Shown here piece by piece: positions 1 to 7,448 of a DNA stretch of 41,365 nt. This stretch comes from Acidovorax sp. SUPP3334. Lineage in GTDB: Bacteria > Pseudomonadota > Gammaproteobacteria > Burkholderiales > Burkholderiaceae_C. How positions within the stretch are numbered: position 1 is the first letter of the stretch; every line of letters begins with the position of its first letter. The position numbers were made by a program, and so were the translations under genes. The notes beneath the pieces are model-generated. The model worked only from the letters and a program-made list of their open reading frames with translations. It was not told the origin of the DNA and searched no databases. The stretch is taken from positions 1 to 41,365 of the forward strand of contig NZ_BQXQ01000038.1 in NCBI RefSeq assembly GCF_030159055.1, given 5' to 3'.

Positions 1-52
1 ATCGCTCCTCGTCAGAGAGCGCCAACTCGACCTTCGGTCTGCCCATTCTCAT
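1..52 (-). pseudogene. IS630-type transposase, N-terminal tip (runs off left edge)
   Basis: Reading leftward from an ATG at 50-52, the first 17 codons give MRMGRPKVELALSDEER. This is the characteristic opening of IS630-family transposases (GRPK.ELS.EER). Only the tip is in the window, so I cannot tell whether the gene is intact beyond it. The element appears to end at about 124 in a CTAG context, which fits the TA target preference of the family, and it interrupts the istB sequence that starts there. The family call rests on a short N-terminal match and is inference. Confidence 0.5.
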
Positions 53-123
53 CGCGGTATCTCCGGTTCCAACATACCTCAATGGTATGCACGATTAATG
101 CCAGAAAATAACGGGACGGGACA

Positions 124-483
124 CTAGTGCAACGGCTGCAGGCAGCGCGCCGGGATCTGCGGTTGCCAGGAGAGCTCGCGAAGCTCGATCGATTCGATCT
201 GATCATCCTGGATGACCTGAGCTACGCGCGCCGCGATCAGGCTGAGACCTCGGTGCTCTTCGAGCTCATTGCTGAACGCTACGAGAGAAAGAGCATCGCC
301 ATCACCGCCAACGCACCCTTCTCGGCATGGGACGAAGTGTTCCCCGACAAAGCTATGACGATCGCCGCGGTGGATCGCCTGGTTCATCACGCAACGATCC
401 TGGAGATGAATGTGGACAGCTACCGCCGTCGCGCTGCGTTGCCGGCTCGCCGGCAACGCAGCGCGACGACAACTACTCAATGA
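124..483 (+). pseudogene. istB: IstB-like ATPase, C-terminal fragment
   Basis: The reading frame from 124 (LVQRLQAARRDL) to the stop at 481-483 matches the C-terminal half of IstB, the AAA+ helper ATPase of IS21 transposition. It keeps the Walker B region LIILDDLSYARRDQAE and the distal DRLVHHATILEMN motif. The Walker A P-loop and N-terminal half are missing, because the IS630-type element adjoins at about 124. The tail after SYRRRAAL reads through a long perfect inverted repeat. The protein cannot function as an ATPase without its P-loop. The GTG at 127 is an internal Val codon and not a true start. Confidence 0.8.
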
Positions 484-547
484 ACATGCTCGACCGCGCC
501 GCTCAAGATAATTGACGCCGGACGCTCAGAATAGTTGACGCCGGGCA
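125..547 (+). mobile_element. IS21-family element remnant, right end
   Basis: The 3' half of an istB gene (to 483) is followed by two imperfect 21-bp direct repeats at 500-520 and 523-543, both of the form CGCTCA..ATA.TTGACGCCG. The sequence then ends in CA at 547. Multiple short terminal repeats and a TG...CA end are typical of IS21-family termini. To the right of 547 the sequence switches to an IS5-type transposase reading frame, so this element inserted into that gene. The left half of the IS21 element, including istA, is absent and has been replaced by IS630-type sequence. Confidence 0.65.
427..468. repeat. 19-bp perfect inverted repeat, 4-nt loop
   Basis: The arms at 427-445 and 450-468 are exact reverse complements, separated by CTCG. 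They lie in the last codons of the istB remnant. There is no T-run after the stem, so a classical intrinsic terminator is not indicated. Confidence 0.85.
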
Positions 548-1361
548 GGCGATCGACGGCCGATGCCGATGCCGATGCAGCAGCCAACCCACCGAGCCTG
601 CGCTGCACTTCGCGCAGCACGATGCCCAGCACCGTGCGCTGGCGCTTGAGCACCTTCTTCAAGCGCTTGAACTGTTTGGCGTGCGCATAGCCACCGGCCC
701 TGCGGCGCAGGTGGCTGCCCTCGAGCGCGAAGGTCTGCTTGAGCAAGATGCCCATGCGCCTGGCGGCGGCCACCACCTTGGCACGTGCGATCTCCAGCAG
801 GCGGGAGTCCACAGGGTGGGCGATGGCCTTCTCCTGGACGGTCGTGTCCACGATCACGCGCTCGAACTCTGCGGGCTTGATGGCCTTGGCACTCACGGCG
901 GTGTCGATGGTGGCCTTCAGGAGCTCTTCGACGCCGGCTTCGCCCAGGGTCGACCGGAAGCGCCCGATCTGGGTCGCGTCGCAGGGCAGCCGGGGTTCGT
1001 AGAAGGTCATGCCGCTGAAGAACTGCCACTGCACGTTCTCGGCCCATCGCTCGACGAGCTCTTCGTCGCTGAGCTTGTAGGCGTGCTTGAGGTACAGCAG
1101 GCTGGCCATGAGGCGAATCGGAAGACGGGGGCGACCAGCAGCGGCAATACCAGAGCCGGCCATCTGCAGCGCTGGCCCAAAAAGATCGTCGTGCTCGACC
1201 ACCTTGCCGGAGCGGACTCGGCGTGCGAAGTACGGGGCCAGCACAGCTTCGATCTGCGTCCACGGAAGGCGACTCGCCAGCACGGCCAGAGGGTGGCGAA
1301 GGTCGATCATCTCGGCCAGGCGGGGGCGGAAGAAATCGGGCGTGTCGGTGGGCTCGGGCAT
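548..1361 (-). pseudogene. IS5-family transposase, truncated by IS21 insertion
   Basis: About 270 residues of an IS5-type transposase are preserved. Recognisable parts are the N-terminal DUF772-like segment (RLPIRLMASLLYLKHAYKLS, WAENVQWQFFSGMTFYEPRL) and the first catalytic Asp strand (FERVIVDTTVQEKAIAHPVD). The frame stays open to 477, but beyond codon ~270 it reads IS21 terminal sequence, so the rest of the catalytic domain (second Asp and Glu) is lost. The longest frame opens at a TTG at 1367. The ATG at 1359-1361 is the better start, with a GAGGG ribosome site about 8 nt upstream. The element's outer inverted repeat should lie between 1362 and 1520, but I could not identify it. Confidence 0.75.
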
Positions 1362-1527
1362 GCGCAAATCCCTCAGAAATCAGCTGCCTGTTCAACGGTT
1401 CCTGGGGGATTCGGTGGACCGCAACAAGCAAAGAATCCAGCGTTCATGAGGGGTGCAGGAGTTTTGCAGGGCCGACTACAAAAAGATGGGAATGGATTTC
1501 TGCGTTTGCTGATTCCATTAGGACCTG

Positions 1528-2293
1528 TTAACACAATCGCAGTCCATCGGCGATCAGCGCGAAGCTGATGAAGCCGAGGAACATCACGTCGAGTTTTTCG
1601 AAGCGCGAGAAGATGCGGCGGTAGCCCTTGAGCCGGCGGAACAGGCGCTCGACCTCGCTGCGGCGCTTGTACATCTCGCGGTCATACTCCCACGGTTGGA
1701 TGCGGGTCTTGAGCGGCGGGACAACCGCAATGAAGCCAGTTGTCGGGTCTCGTTGCCTTCATAGGCGCGATCCATGAGGAGATGAAGCGGCCTGCTCGGT
1801 GCGCCAAGGCGACTGAGTAACTCCCGCCCCGCCGGTGCATCGTGCGCCTGGCCTGGCCTGGCCTGGCCTGGCGAAAACTAGAACGTTATGGCCGTTCGAG
1901 CATCCGCGGCAACCATATGAATTTTGGTGTTCCATCCGCCTCGGGACTTGCCGATGGCCTGCGGGCCGTTTTTTTTAGCGCCCCGGTGCCATCCGGATGC
2001 ACCTTGATGCTGGTGCTGTCCAGCGACACGGCTTCGATCTTGATGCGCACCACCTGAGACTGCTGCAGTGCCTGGAACAGCCGGTCCATGACGCCCGACT
2101 TTGACCAGCGATTCATCCGCGTGTAGATGGTGTGCCAATTGCCGAACCGTTTGGGAAGTCCGCGCCACTTGCAGGCGTGCTCCGCGACGTAAAGGATTGC
2201 ATTCAACACATCCAGGTTGGATAGGCTGACGTTGCCCCGTTGCGTGGGCAAGCAATGCTCGATCTGGGCGAACTGCGCTGGTGTGATTTCCAT
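1528..2293 (-). pseudogene. IS427-group transposase (two-frame, broken)
   Basis: The first frame begins at an ATG at 2293 (MEITPAQFAQIEHCLP) and continues through KIEAVSLDSTSIKVHPDGTGALKK with the first catalytic Asp. A run of eight A on the coding strand (T at 1969-1976) is the expected site for a -1 ribosomal frameshift. The shifted frame then reads KKNGPQAIGKSRGGWNTKIH, as in intact relatives. That second frame stops early at a TAG (1878-1880) beside an expanded CCAGG tandem array. A further small deletion near 1740 shifts the frame again before the conserved end IQPWEYDREMYKRRSEVERL, which carries the catalytic Glu. The normal stop at 1528-1530 overlaps the terminal repeat. The gene is inactive. 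Confidence 0.75.
1853..1874. repeat. CCTGG pentanucleotide tandem array inside the IS427-group transposase
   Basis: Four to five CCTGG units stand in tandem next to the premature stop. Intact relatives are expected to have fewer copies at SPGQAHD, so a slippage expansion is likely. Confidence 0.6.
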
Positions 2294-2451
2294 CCATGGA
2301 TTTTCTCGCAGTTCGCGTAGTCAAGTCAATTAGTGTTAACAGGCCCTAATGCAACAAAGCCGGTTTGGCCAGTGAGCGATGGCTGCTTTGGACTTGTCGC
2401 AGCACCTGCACGTCAATCTCACGATCACGCAGTGGCCGGTGATGCCGTGGT

Positions 2452-2982
2452 TTATGCGCACTGCAATTTCTTGAATTGATCGATATAAAAATCAAGACTT
2501 TCAGTCACGACATGGTCGTAAAAGCCCCCCAGCTTTTGGTTCAACTCGTCAAGCCCGAACCGGACCACATTGCGCTCAATGTGGCCGAAGTCCATGTAAC
2601 GCGCTCTCGGCTGGTTCTTCATCACCACGCAAAAGTGATACCGGCAATCCCTCGCGGAGAAATCTTGGAGCAGTTTCTTCAAGATTTCTGTTCCAGCCTT
2701 AAATTTGCGTTGCAATTGCGTCTTGTCGATGTCGGCGCTGCGCTGGTTCTTGAATTCAACGAAGTAGAAATCCTTGCCCCCGGCGTGTATGGCATCGGGT
2801 GAAGCCGGGATGGGATCAGCGCCGAGCCCCCGCACGTAGGCATCAAAGTCGTAAACCTCGCCCGTCGTTTCGTCACTGCAGAGGTGGACATCGTTCGCGT
2901 CATCAAAGCTGGTGGCTTTGAACGTGGACAAATGCGGCCCCAGTTCTTGCGCCAAGTGCTGCCGCAGGCTGTATTTATTCAT
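2452..2982 (-). CDS. Small protein with PD-(D/E)xK-like motif, partner of AAA ATPase
   Basis: This is a 176-aa protein I do not recognise by family. Residues 61-78 read SPDAIHAGGKDFYFVEFK, which fits the PD...(D/E)xK pattern of the restriction-endonuclease fold: PD at 62-63, then a hydrophobic strand ending in Glu76-x-Lys78. It is otherwise mixed alpha/beta, with no signal peptide or membrane segment. The start is set at the ATG at 2980-2982, which overlaps the stop of the upstream ATPase in ATGAATAA, so the two are translationally coupled. A longer frame to 3033 exists but would lie inside the ATPase. Nuclease activity is inference from one motif. It could also be a non-catalytic partner. 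Confidence 0.7.
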   Translation of the reverse strand: MNKYSLRQHLAQELGPHLSTFKATSFDDANDVHLCSDETTGEVYDFDAYVRGLGADPIPASPDAIHAGGKDFYFVEFKNQRSADIDKTQLQRKFKAGTEILKKLLQDFSARDCRYHFCVVMKNQPRARYMDFGHIERNVVRFGLDELNQKLGGFYDHVVTESLDFYIDQFKKLQCA

Positions 2983-4291
2983 CGCGTAAGTCCTCGGCAT
3001 CCATTTGTCTGAAAGCTTCAAATGGCTCGGCAAGCACGCTAAAAATGTCGCTCAGGCGGTCTTCATCTCTGATGTTCTTTTCCTTGGCCAGGGCAAATCG
3101 TGCCTCAGTGGCAAGTTCCGCTCGGTCCACGCCGCGTTTCAGGGCCTCAATCAGGTAGGGGCTGTGCGATGAAACCAATACGTACACACCGCTTTCCACC
3201 AGCTTGATCAGCACCTCTGCCAGCTTGAGTTGCCACTTGGGGTGCAAGTGATTCTCAGGTTCGTCAAAGATAAGAACCGTGTCTTTGGCGACAAACTCAT
3301 TAGCCACCAGCATCTTCAGCAAGCCAAACACTTTGATGCCACTGGCGGTGTTTTTGATGGAGATGGCAGCCCCGCTCGGGCGGCGAAACACAAAGTCGCG
3401 CTCGGTTTTGTCGTAAGCCACCTCACCGTCGATCAGCGCTTGCAGGTTGGCGAGCACATGGTATGCCCCCGTCGCATCATTTGGGCTGAGCAGATCGAAT
3501 GGCAGTACTGGTGTGCGGAGCTTTTCAAACAGGTCTTTGGTGTGCAGCGTGGTGAATGACTGACCTAAGCGGTACGGGGCCGCCCGACGTTGGTCCATGT
3601 CCAGCAGGGTCTGGCTGCGGGCTAGAACGTCATGGTGGTTCAAGATGAGCGGCGAATCGATGAAGGTGGCGTCTTTCAGGGCCACGGGCTCCACTTCGCC
3701 CATCAGACGCACGCGATCGTCTGTCACCACGAGGTCAATCAGCGTCAGGTCGTTCTCAAGCAGTTGGATGCGCCCTTCTTTCGCGCCTTGCAGCAGCAAT
3801 GAGGCGTCGAACTCCGACGCGAAAACTTTGTTGAGCGCGTTCTCAATAGATTGCTTGATGTCCTCGGGCTGATCCAACTTGGCCTCAATTTCATCGCGCA
3901 GGGCGATGACTTCTTGCCTGTCCTCTGCTGACAACTCTGCCAGTGCAAGGACCCGGTCGATCGATTCGTCGATGGAGGCCAGCTGCTCTTTGGCATTCAG
4001 GCGGTGTCTCGATGACATGTGAATGCCCCTCAACACGTCCAGCACTTCGGTGCTGGTGTGTCTGAGCGCTTCGCGCAATCGGAAGTAGATCTCCTCTCTC
4101 TTCTCGCCGACCCAGAATTCCTTGGACTCTTGCAAGTCTTCCCGGTAGCGGTTGATGGCCTTGACGATGCAAAAGACGATCTTGCCGATCGTGCTCTTGC
4201 CGTTGTCGTTTTCACCAGCGATCACGCACAGCTTGCGCAGAGAAATCTCGGCGTGCTGAAGCAAGCCGATGTTGTCAAGAATGAGTTTCAT
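2975..4291 (-). CDS. OLD/RecF-like AAA ATPase
   Basis: This 438-aa cytoplasmic ATPase of the ABC/SMC type is related to OLD-family and AAA_15 proteins. It has Walker A GENDNGKST at residues 26-34, a signature-like segment NTASGIKVFGLLKML near 320, Walker B VLIFDEPENHLHP near 350, and an H-loop VSSHSPYLIEAL near 380. The middle is a helical insertion rich in charged residues (about 60-190). There is no C-terminal TOPRIM domain, unlike full OLD nucleases, so any nuclease function must come from a partner. The ATG at 4291 has AAGGA about 10 nt upstream. The next gene overlaps its stop by 8 bp, and the hsdM remnant ends 24 bp upstream. Such ATPase plus small-partner pairs are common in anti-phage defence (for example Septu and PARIS). 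That role is inferred here. Confidence 0.8.
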   Translation of the reverse strand: MKLILDNIGLLQHAEISLRKLCVIAGENDNGKSTIGKIVFCIVKAINRYREDLQESKEFWVGEKREEIYFRLREALRHTSTEVLDVLRGIHMSSRHRLNAKEQLASIDESIDRVLALAELSAEDRQEVIALRDEIEAKLDQPEDIKQSIENALNKVFASEFDASLLLQGAKEGRIQLLENDLTLIDLVVTDDRVRLMGEVEPVALKDATFIDSPLILNHHDVLARSQTLLDMDQRRAAPYRLGQSFTTLHTKDLFEKLRTPVLPFDLLSPNDATGAYHVLANLQALIDGEVAYDKTERDFVFRRPSGAAISIKNTASGIKVFGLLKMLVANEFVAKDTVLIFDEPENHLHPKWQLKLAEVLIKLVESGVYVLVSSHSPYLIEALKRGVDRAELATEARFALAKEKNIRDEDRLSDIFSVLAEPFEAFRQMDAEDLRDE

Positions 4292-4315
4292 GATGCGGTT
4301 CCTTGAAAGCTGGGT

Positions 4316-4699
4316 TCACGTCGAGTGTTGCAATCGCGACCACCGAGCGGGGTATGCGACGAGTCGGTCCACCATCCCTTTGCCGGTGCCGAGCTTGGTG
4401 GCGTCGTTGAAGTCTGGCATGTCAGCCAGCTTGTTGGCTGCGGCCAGCGGGCCAACTATTCTTTTGTTGATCTGGTCGCCAACGTCCGTGGTGCCCTTGA
4501 GCGCCACCATGTCGGCAAAGCTGGCTCCGGGCGGGATGGTGATAGGCGCGAAGGGCTGATCAGCGTACTTGTCACTGACGTATTTGATGAACAGCAGCAT
4601 CAGCACATAGTCTTTGTGCTGGCTGGCATCCATGCCGCCGCGCACTTCGTCGCAGGATGCCCAAAGTGATGAATAAAGCTCGGACTTCTCAATGGCCAT
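4316..4699 (-). pseudogene. hsdM: Type I restriction-modification methylase subunit HsdM, N-terminal stub
   Basis: Residues 1 to about 111 are a clean HsdM N-terminal domain: SLWASCDEVRGGMDASQHKD, VLMLLFIKYVSDKYADQPFA, then ASFADMVALKGTTDVGDQIN and MVDRL. After MVDRL (about 4368) the family similarity stops, and 17 unrelated residues follow to the stop. The S-adenosylmethionine-binding and NPPF catalytic parts are absent, so no methylation is possible. In this orientation hsdS and hsdR should follow but do not. A deletion appears to have joined the hsdM 5' end to the region just before the ATPase gene. Confidence 0.8.
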
Positions 4700-5358
4700 A
4701 GGGATGGGATGGGGTATTCGTCGTAGAGAACGGTGCTGTGGACTGCTCCGACACTCAACACGTTGACCGTAGCTGATTAGGAGACCGCATCCTCGAAAGC
4801 GAGCTAATTTTCTCGTTTAGGCGAACCAATTCAAAGGGCGGTGCCGGTCTACTTCGGGGCGGTTTGGAAAGGTGGAAGCGAAAACACCTCGATGTGAGCT
4901 GAAACGCTGGCGAGCCACGTTGAGATCTTGGCCGTTGAGCTTAACTGGTCCTCCGGAACATCAAAAACACCTTTCGGCCGCATGCCTCTGAAAGCCTGAC
5001 CAATGCGTTCAGAAACTTCTGAATCCTATCGGTAGGATCACGGCATGAAAGTATCGGCCAACTGCTGGAAGTGTCGGAAGGCCGTCTGCATGGCCACCGT
5101 CGCCCTGGCGGCAAGGCGGCAAGGCGGCGGTGAGCGTGATCTGTCGAGGCGTGCACTCAAGCACCGCCGCGCTCGCTGTGCGGCCGGTGATGCTGAACAC
5201 ACCGATGTTCGGAACCCTTGAGCCGGTGATCGTGAGCGTCGTGCCGACCAGCAGCAGAGCAGAGGCGCCGGCTGTGAGCGTGAAGCCCGGGCCGAGCAAA
5301 ACCGGCGCGCCGCAAGTTCTTTCTGTCGCATTAACCCTGCCTTCGCCGCAGAGCGTCG
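4700..5358. other. Gene-poor stretch
   Basis: I see no convincing gene in this 659-bp stretch between the defence remnant and the small minus-strand frame. Several frames of 60-120 codons overlap on both strands. One minus-strand frame (5009-5299, extendable upstream) encodes a Gly/Thr-rich beta-like segment (LLLVGTTLTITGSRVPNIGV) reminiscent of an IPT/TIG-type fold, but it has no clear start signal. The segment 4700-5000 is more AT-rich than its surroundings and may hold the former hsdM promoter. Confidence 0.4.
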
Positions 5359-5556
5359 TTACCGCTTGGAGGGAGGAGATTGACGCTCGAGCGCGTCGGT
5401 CAGCGAATGGGCAATGTCCTCGGACACCCGTTGTCTGGCCACGGCACTACGGACGAGCTGGAGGCGCTCGGCCGCATCATGCAACGCCTCCTTGATCACG
5501 GCCGACGCTTGTCGCAGTCGGCGCGCTTTCTGGACGGGATCTTCTTCCATGGACAT
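5359..5556 (-). CDS. Hypothetical small helical protein
   Basis: This would be a 65-aa product starting MSMEEDPVQKARRLRQAS. It is entirely hydrophilic and predicted helical by eye, with many Arg, Ala, Gln and Glu residues. I do not recognise a family. The longer frame begins at a TTG (5571), and I chose the first ATG at 5554-5556. No strong ribosome-binding site is seen upstream. It lies divergent to the PIP-box promoter and its coding character is only moderate, so it may be spurious. Confidence 0.3.
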   Translation of the reverse strand: MSMEEDPVQKARRLRQASAVIKEALHDAAERLQLVRSAVARQRVSEDIAHSLTDALERQSPPSKR

Positions 5557-5629
5557 GCCAATGGATGGCAAACGGCATTCCCCTTGTTGCTCTCATCCAG
5601 CGGGACGGCGCATTCCGCCGCTTCCTCGC

Positions 5630-5690
5630 TTCGCATCGGGGCCCATCCGTTCGGGCGCGGCAGGTTCGGGCTCGCTCCCGGCGGCACCAT
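5630..5690 (+). promoter_or_regulatory. PIP box and -10 element (HrpX/HrpB-type promoter)
   Basis: TTCGC (5630-5634), 15 nt, then TTCGG (5650-5654) is an exact match to the plant-inducible promoter consensus TTCGB-N15-TTCGB. Exactly 30 nt after it comes CACCAT (5685-5690), matching the YANNRT -10 box expected 30-32 nt downstream. It points toward the repeat protein starting at 5760. In Acidovorax and Xanthomonas this arrangement marks genes of the type III secretion regulon. Binding itself is inferred. Confidence 0.7.
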
Positions 5691-5759
5691 GGCATGAAGC
5701 CCTCTCATCGCAGCCCCCGGGCAGAAGGCTGCGGTCACCATGCATCGGGAAAAACGGCC

Positions 5760-6905
5760 ATGACATCGAACTTCAGCTTGAATAAATTGCGGCACGCCAT
5801 GGGCTCGGGCGGCGCTGCGCCCGCCCCCGCACCGGAGGCCAAGACGAGCAAGCCCAGCCGCCAGAGCACGGCCTTTGCCGGGCCCGGCGGGCTTCAAGGC
5901 CGGGACGGCGGAGCGCAGAGGGGCGGCATGGCGCCCCGTTCGATGAACGCTTTGCGAGGCCGCACGCCGATGGGCCAGGCGTTCTCCAACGCGGCGCAGC
6001 ATGCGCGCGACGCCACCCAGCATCTCTCGCAAGGCATGCGGCACGAGGTCAAGCAGTACAAGAATGGTTTTTCGGCTTTACGGGCCGAGTCCCATGAGGC
6101 ATCCCGGCCGGGCTTCGGCTACGGCGCGGTGGCGCAGCGGCATCGCACCGCGCAGACCGACCACCAGATGCGCTCGCAAAAAGCCTATGCCAACGCGGCC
6201 GGCAGTGCGCGCGGGTTCTTCGGAGAAACGGCGCGCGGCGTTTCGCAGGGGGCACGCCAGGCGGCCCGTTCGGTGGCGAGGGACCTGGAACGTTTCGACC
6301 CGCGCCGGCTGGCCCACAAGGTTTCGCGCTACGGTAGCGCGGCGCTTCACAAGATGGGCCAGGTGGCCATGATGGGCGTGGGCGGCGCCATGCTGGCAGG
6401 CGGCGCCGTGGCCTACGGCGTGAACGCGGGGCGCTACAAGGTGCAGAACATGGCCCATGCCGCAGCCCAGGGCGTCAACCATGCGCTCCATCACATGGAC
6501 CAAGCCATTCAATCGGCGGCGTACGGGGCGGGGTACATGGCGCAGAACGCGATCAACCATGTGACCTATCCGATCCAGGCGGCGGCACACCAGGCGAGCT
6601 ACATGGCGCAGAACGCCATCAACCATGTGACCTACCCGATCCAGGCGGCGGCACACCAGGCGAGCTACATGGCGCAAAACGCCATCAACCATGTGACCTA
6701 CCCGATCCAGGCCGCCGCGTACCAGGTGGGGCAGATGGCGCAGAACGCGATCAATCACGTGGCCTATCCGATCCATGCGGCCGCGCACACCTACCAGTCG
6801 CTGGCACACGCCGCCTCGGTGTTCAAGCACGACATGGCGCATTTCAACCCGCACGGCATGCACCACAACTACCAGCAGTACCACGCGCGGCCCCAGTGGT
6901 ATTGA
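5760..6905 (+). CDS. Repeat-containing type III effector candidate
   Basis: I do not recognise a family for this 381-aa protein. The first ~50 residues are rich in Ser, Pro, Ala and Gln with no hydrophobic signal peptide, as in type III secretion signals. Residues 201-223 are Gly/Ala-rich and hydrophobic (VAMMGVGGAMLAGGAVAYGV), a possible membrane-inserting segment. Residues 259-346 are four 22-residue repeats around MAQNAINHVTYPIQAAA, and a looser version precedes them at about 230-258. The C-terminus is rich in His, Tyr and Gln. The frame extends upstream to 5565, but the ATG at 5760 lies 70 nt after the -10 of a PIP-box promoter and has GGGAAAA upstream. It is followed by a small acidic gene. 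The effector role is inferred from promoter and composition. Confidence 0.75.
   Translation: MTSNFSLNKLRHAMGSGGAAPAPAPEAKTSKPSRQSTAFAGPGGLQGRDGGAQRGGMAPRSMNALRGRTPMGQAFSNAAQHARDATQHLSQGMRHEVKQYKNGFSALRAESHEASRPGFGYGAVAQRHRTAQTDHQMRSQKAYANAAGSARGFFGETARGVSQGARQAARSVARDLERFDPRRLAHKVSRYGSAALHKMGQVAMMGVGGAMLAGGAVAYGVNAGRYKVQNMAHAAAQGVNHALHHMDQAIQSAAYGAGYMAQNAINHVTYPIQAAAHQASYMAQNAINHVTYPIQAAAHQASYMAQNAINHVTYPIQAAAYQVGQMAQNAINHVAYPIHAAAHTYQSLAHAASVFKHDMAHFNPHGMHHNYQQYHARPQWY
6534..6797 (+). repeat. Four tandem 66-bp coding repeats
   Basis: There are four units of 66 bp (22 codons) within the effector candidate. The first three are nearly identical at DNA level, and the fourth has diverged (Gln for Tyr at its start, Ala for Thr, His for Gln). 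Repeat number could vary between strains by slippage or recombination. Confidence 0.9.
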
Positions 6906-6995
6906 ACGCCGGTGCGATTCCGATTCGCATACCCCGCGCGCCGCTGATGCCGGCATGCCTGCGAGTCCCGATGACATTTCCTGCAAAGGCACCCC

Positions 6996-7388
6996 ATGAC
7001 CTCCGAATCCCTCGCTGAATCCCCCGTGGACTCCGACGCCCTGCCCCCCGCCGCCAGCGCGGGCGATGCCCCGCCGCTGTTCGATGAACGGGCTTTGCTG
7101 GCGCACTACGTGCTGCGCGACTTCGAGCAGGCCGTGGCCAATGTGGAGCAGGAACTGCGCGATGCCGAGCCAGCGCCCGATGCGCCATCGGCGGCACCCG
7201 CCACCGAAGAGGACCTGAACGCCATGGCCGAAGAGCGCCGGGCCCTGGCCCGCCAGATCGTGACGGGTGCGTGGCTCAACCGGAACAATCCGCAGTGGGA
7301 TCCCCTGGAGCCCGATACCCATCGCCCCGACCCGAACGATCCGCTGCTGGCGATTCTCCAGTCCGTGGAAGAGCCCGCGGACTCATAG
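6996..7388 (+). CDS. Small acidic protein downstream of effector candidate
   Basis: This is a 130-aa acidic, Pro/Ala-rich protein of unknown family. The N-terminal third is disordered-looking (SLAESPVDSDALPPAASAGD). A helical segment follows (ALLAHYVLRDFEQAVANVEQ), then an acidic linker, a second helix (LNAMAEERRALARQIVTGAW) and a polar tail. The ATG at 6996 is preceded by AAAGG. It begins 90 bp after the repeat protein on the same strand without a promoter of its own that I can see, so it is probably co-transcribed from the PIP-box promoter. It could be a secretion chaperone (size and acidity fit, the fold is unproven) or a second secreted protein. Confidence 0.7.
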   Translation: MTSESLAESPVDSDALPPAASAGDAPPLFDERALLAHYVLRDFEQAVANVEQELRDAEPAPDAPSAAPATEEDLNAMAEERRALARQIVTGAWLNRNNPQWDPLEPDTHRPDPNDPLLAILQSVEEPADS

Positions 7389-7448
7389 CGGGCCGCAACC
7401 GGCGTGAAGGCAGGGACGCGCGTGGCGCAGCCGCGCCCCGCCGGGGAA

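Larger units (their letters stand above)
1521..2346. mobile_element. Decayed IS427-group (IS5 family) insertion sequence
   Basis: Terminal inverted repeats GGACCTGTTAACAC (1521-1534) and GTGTTAACAGGCCC (2333-2346) pair with one mismatch. TA flanks both ends, consistent with a 2-bp target duplication. The 826-bp length suits an IS427-group element. The transposase inside is broken in at least two places. Reading both ends outward, the flanks share ATTAGG, so the repeat could be counted a few bases longer. Confidence 0.8.

Noticed and set aside
2347-2451. Possible end of another insertion sequence (AATGCAACAAAGCC resembles the reversed tip of IS903-type elements)
   Set aside because: Only about 14 bases suggest it. 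No second end or transposase sequence was found.
5009-5406. Minus-strand frame with a beta-rich IPT/TIG-like stretch (LLLVGTTLTITGSRVPNIGV)
   Set aside because: It has no start codon with a ribosome site, overlaps another frame, and gives only a vague fold resemblance. It may be a relic but cannot be supported as a gene.
5565-5759. Upstream extension of the effector candidate frame
   Set aside because: It would start before the PIP box and -10. Its composition is unlike the rest of the protein, and the ATG at 5760 fits promoter and ribosome site.
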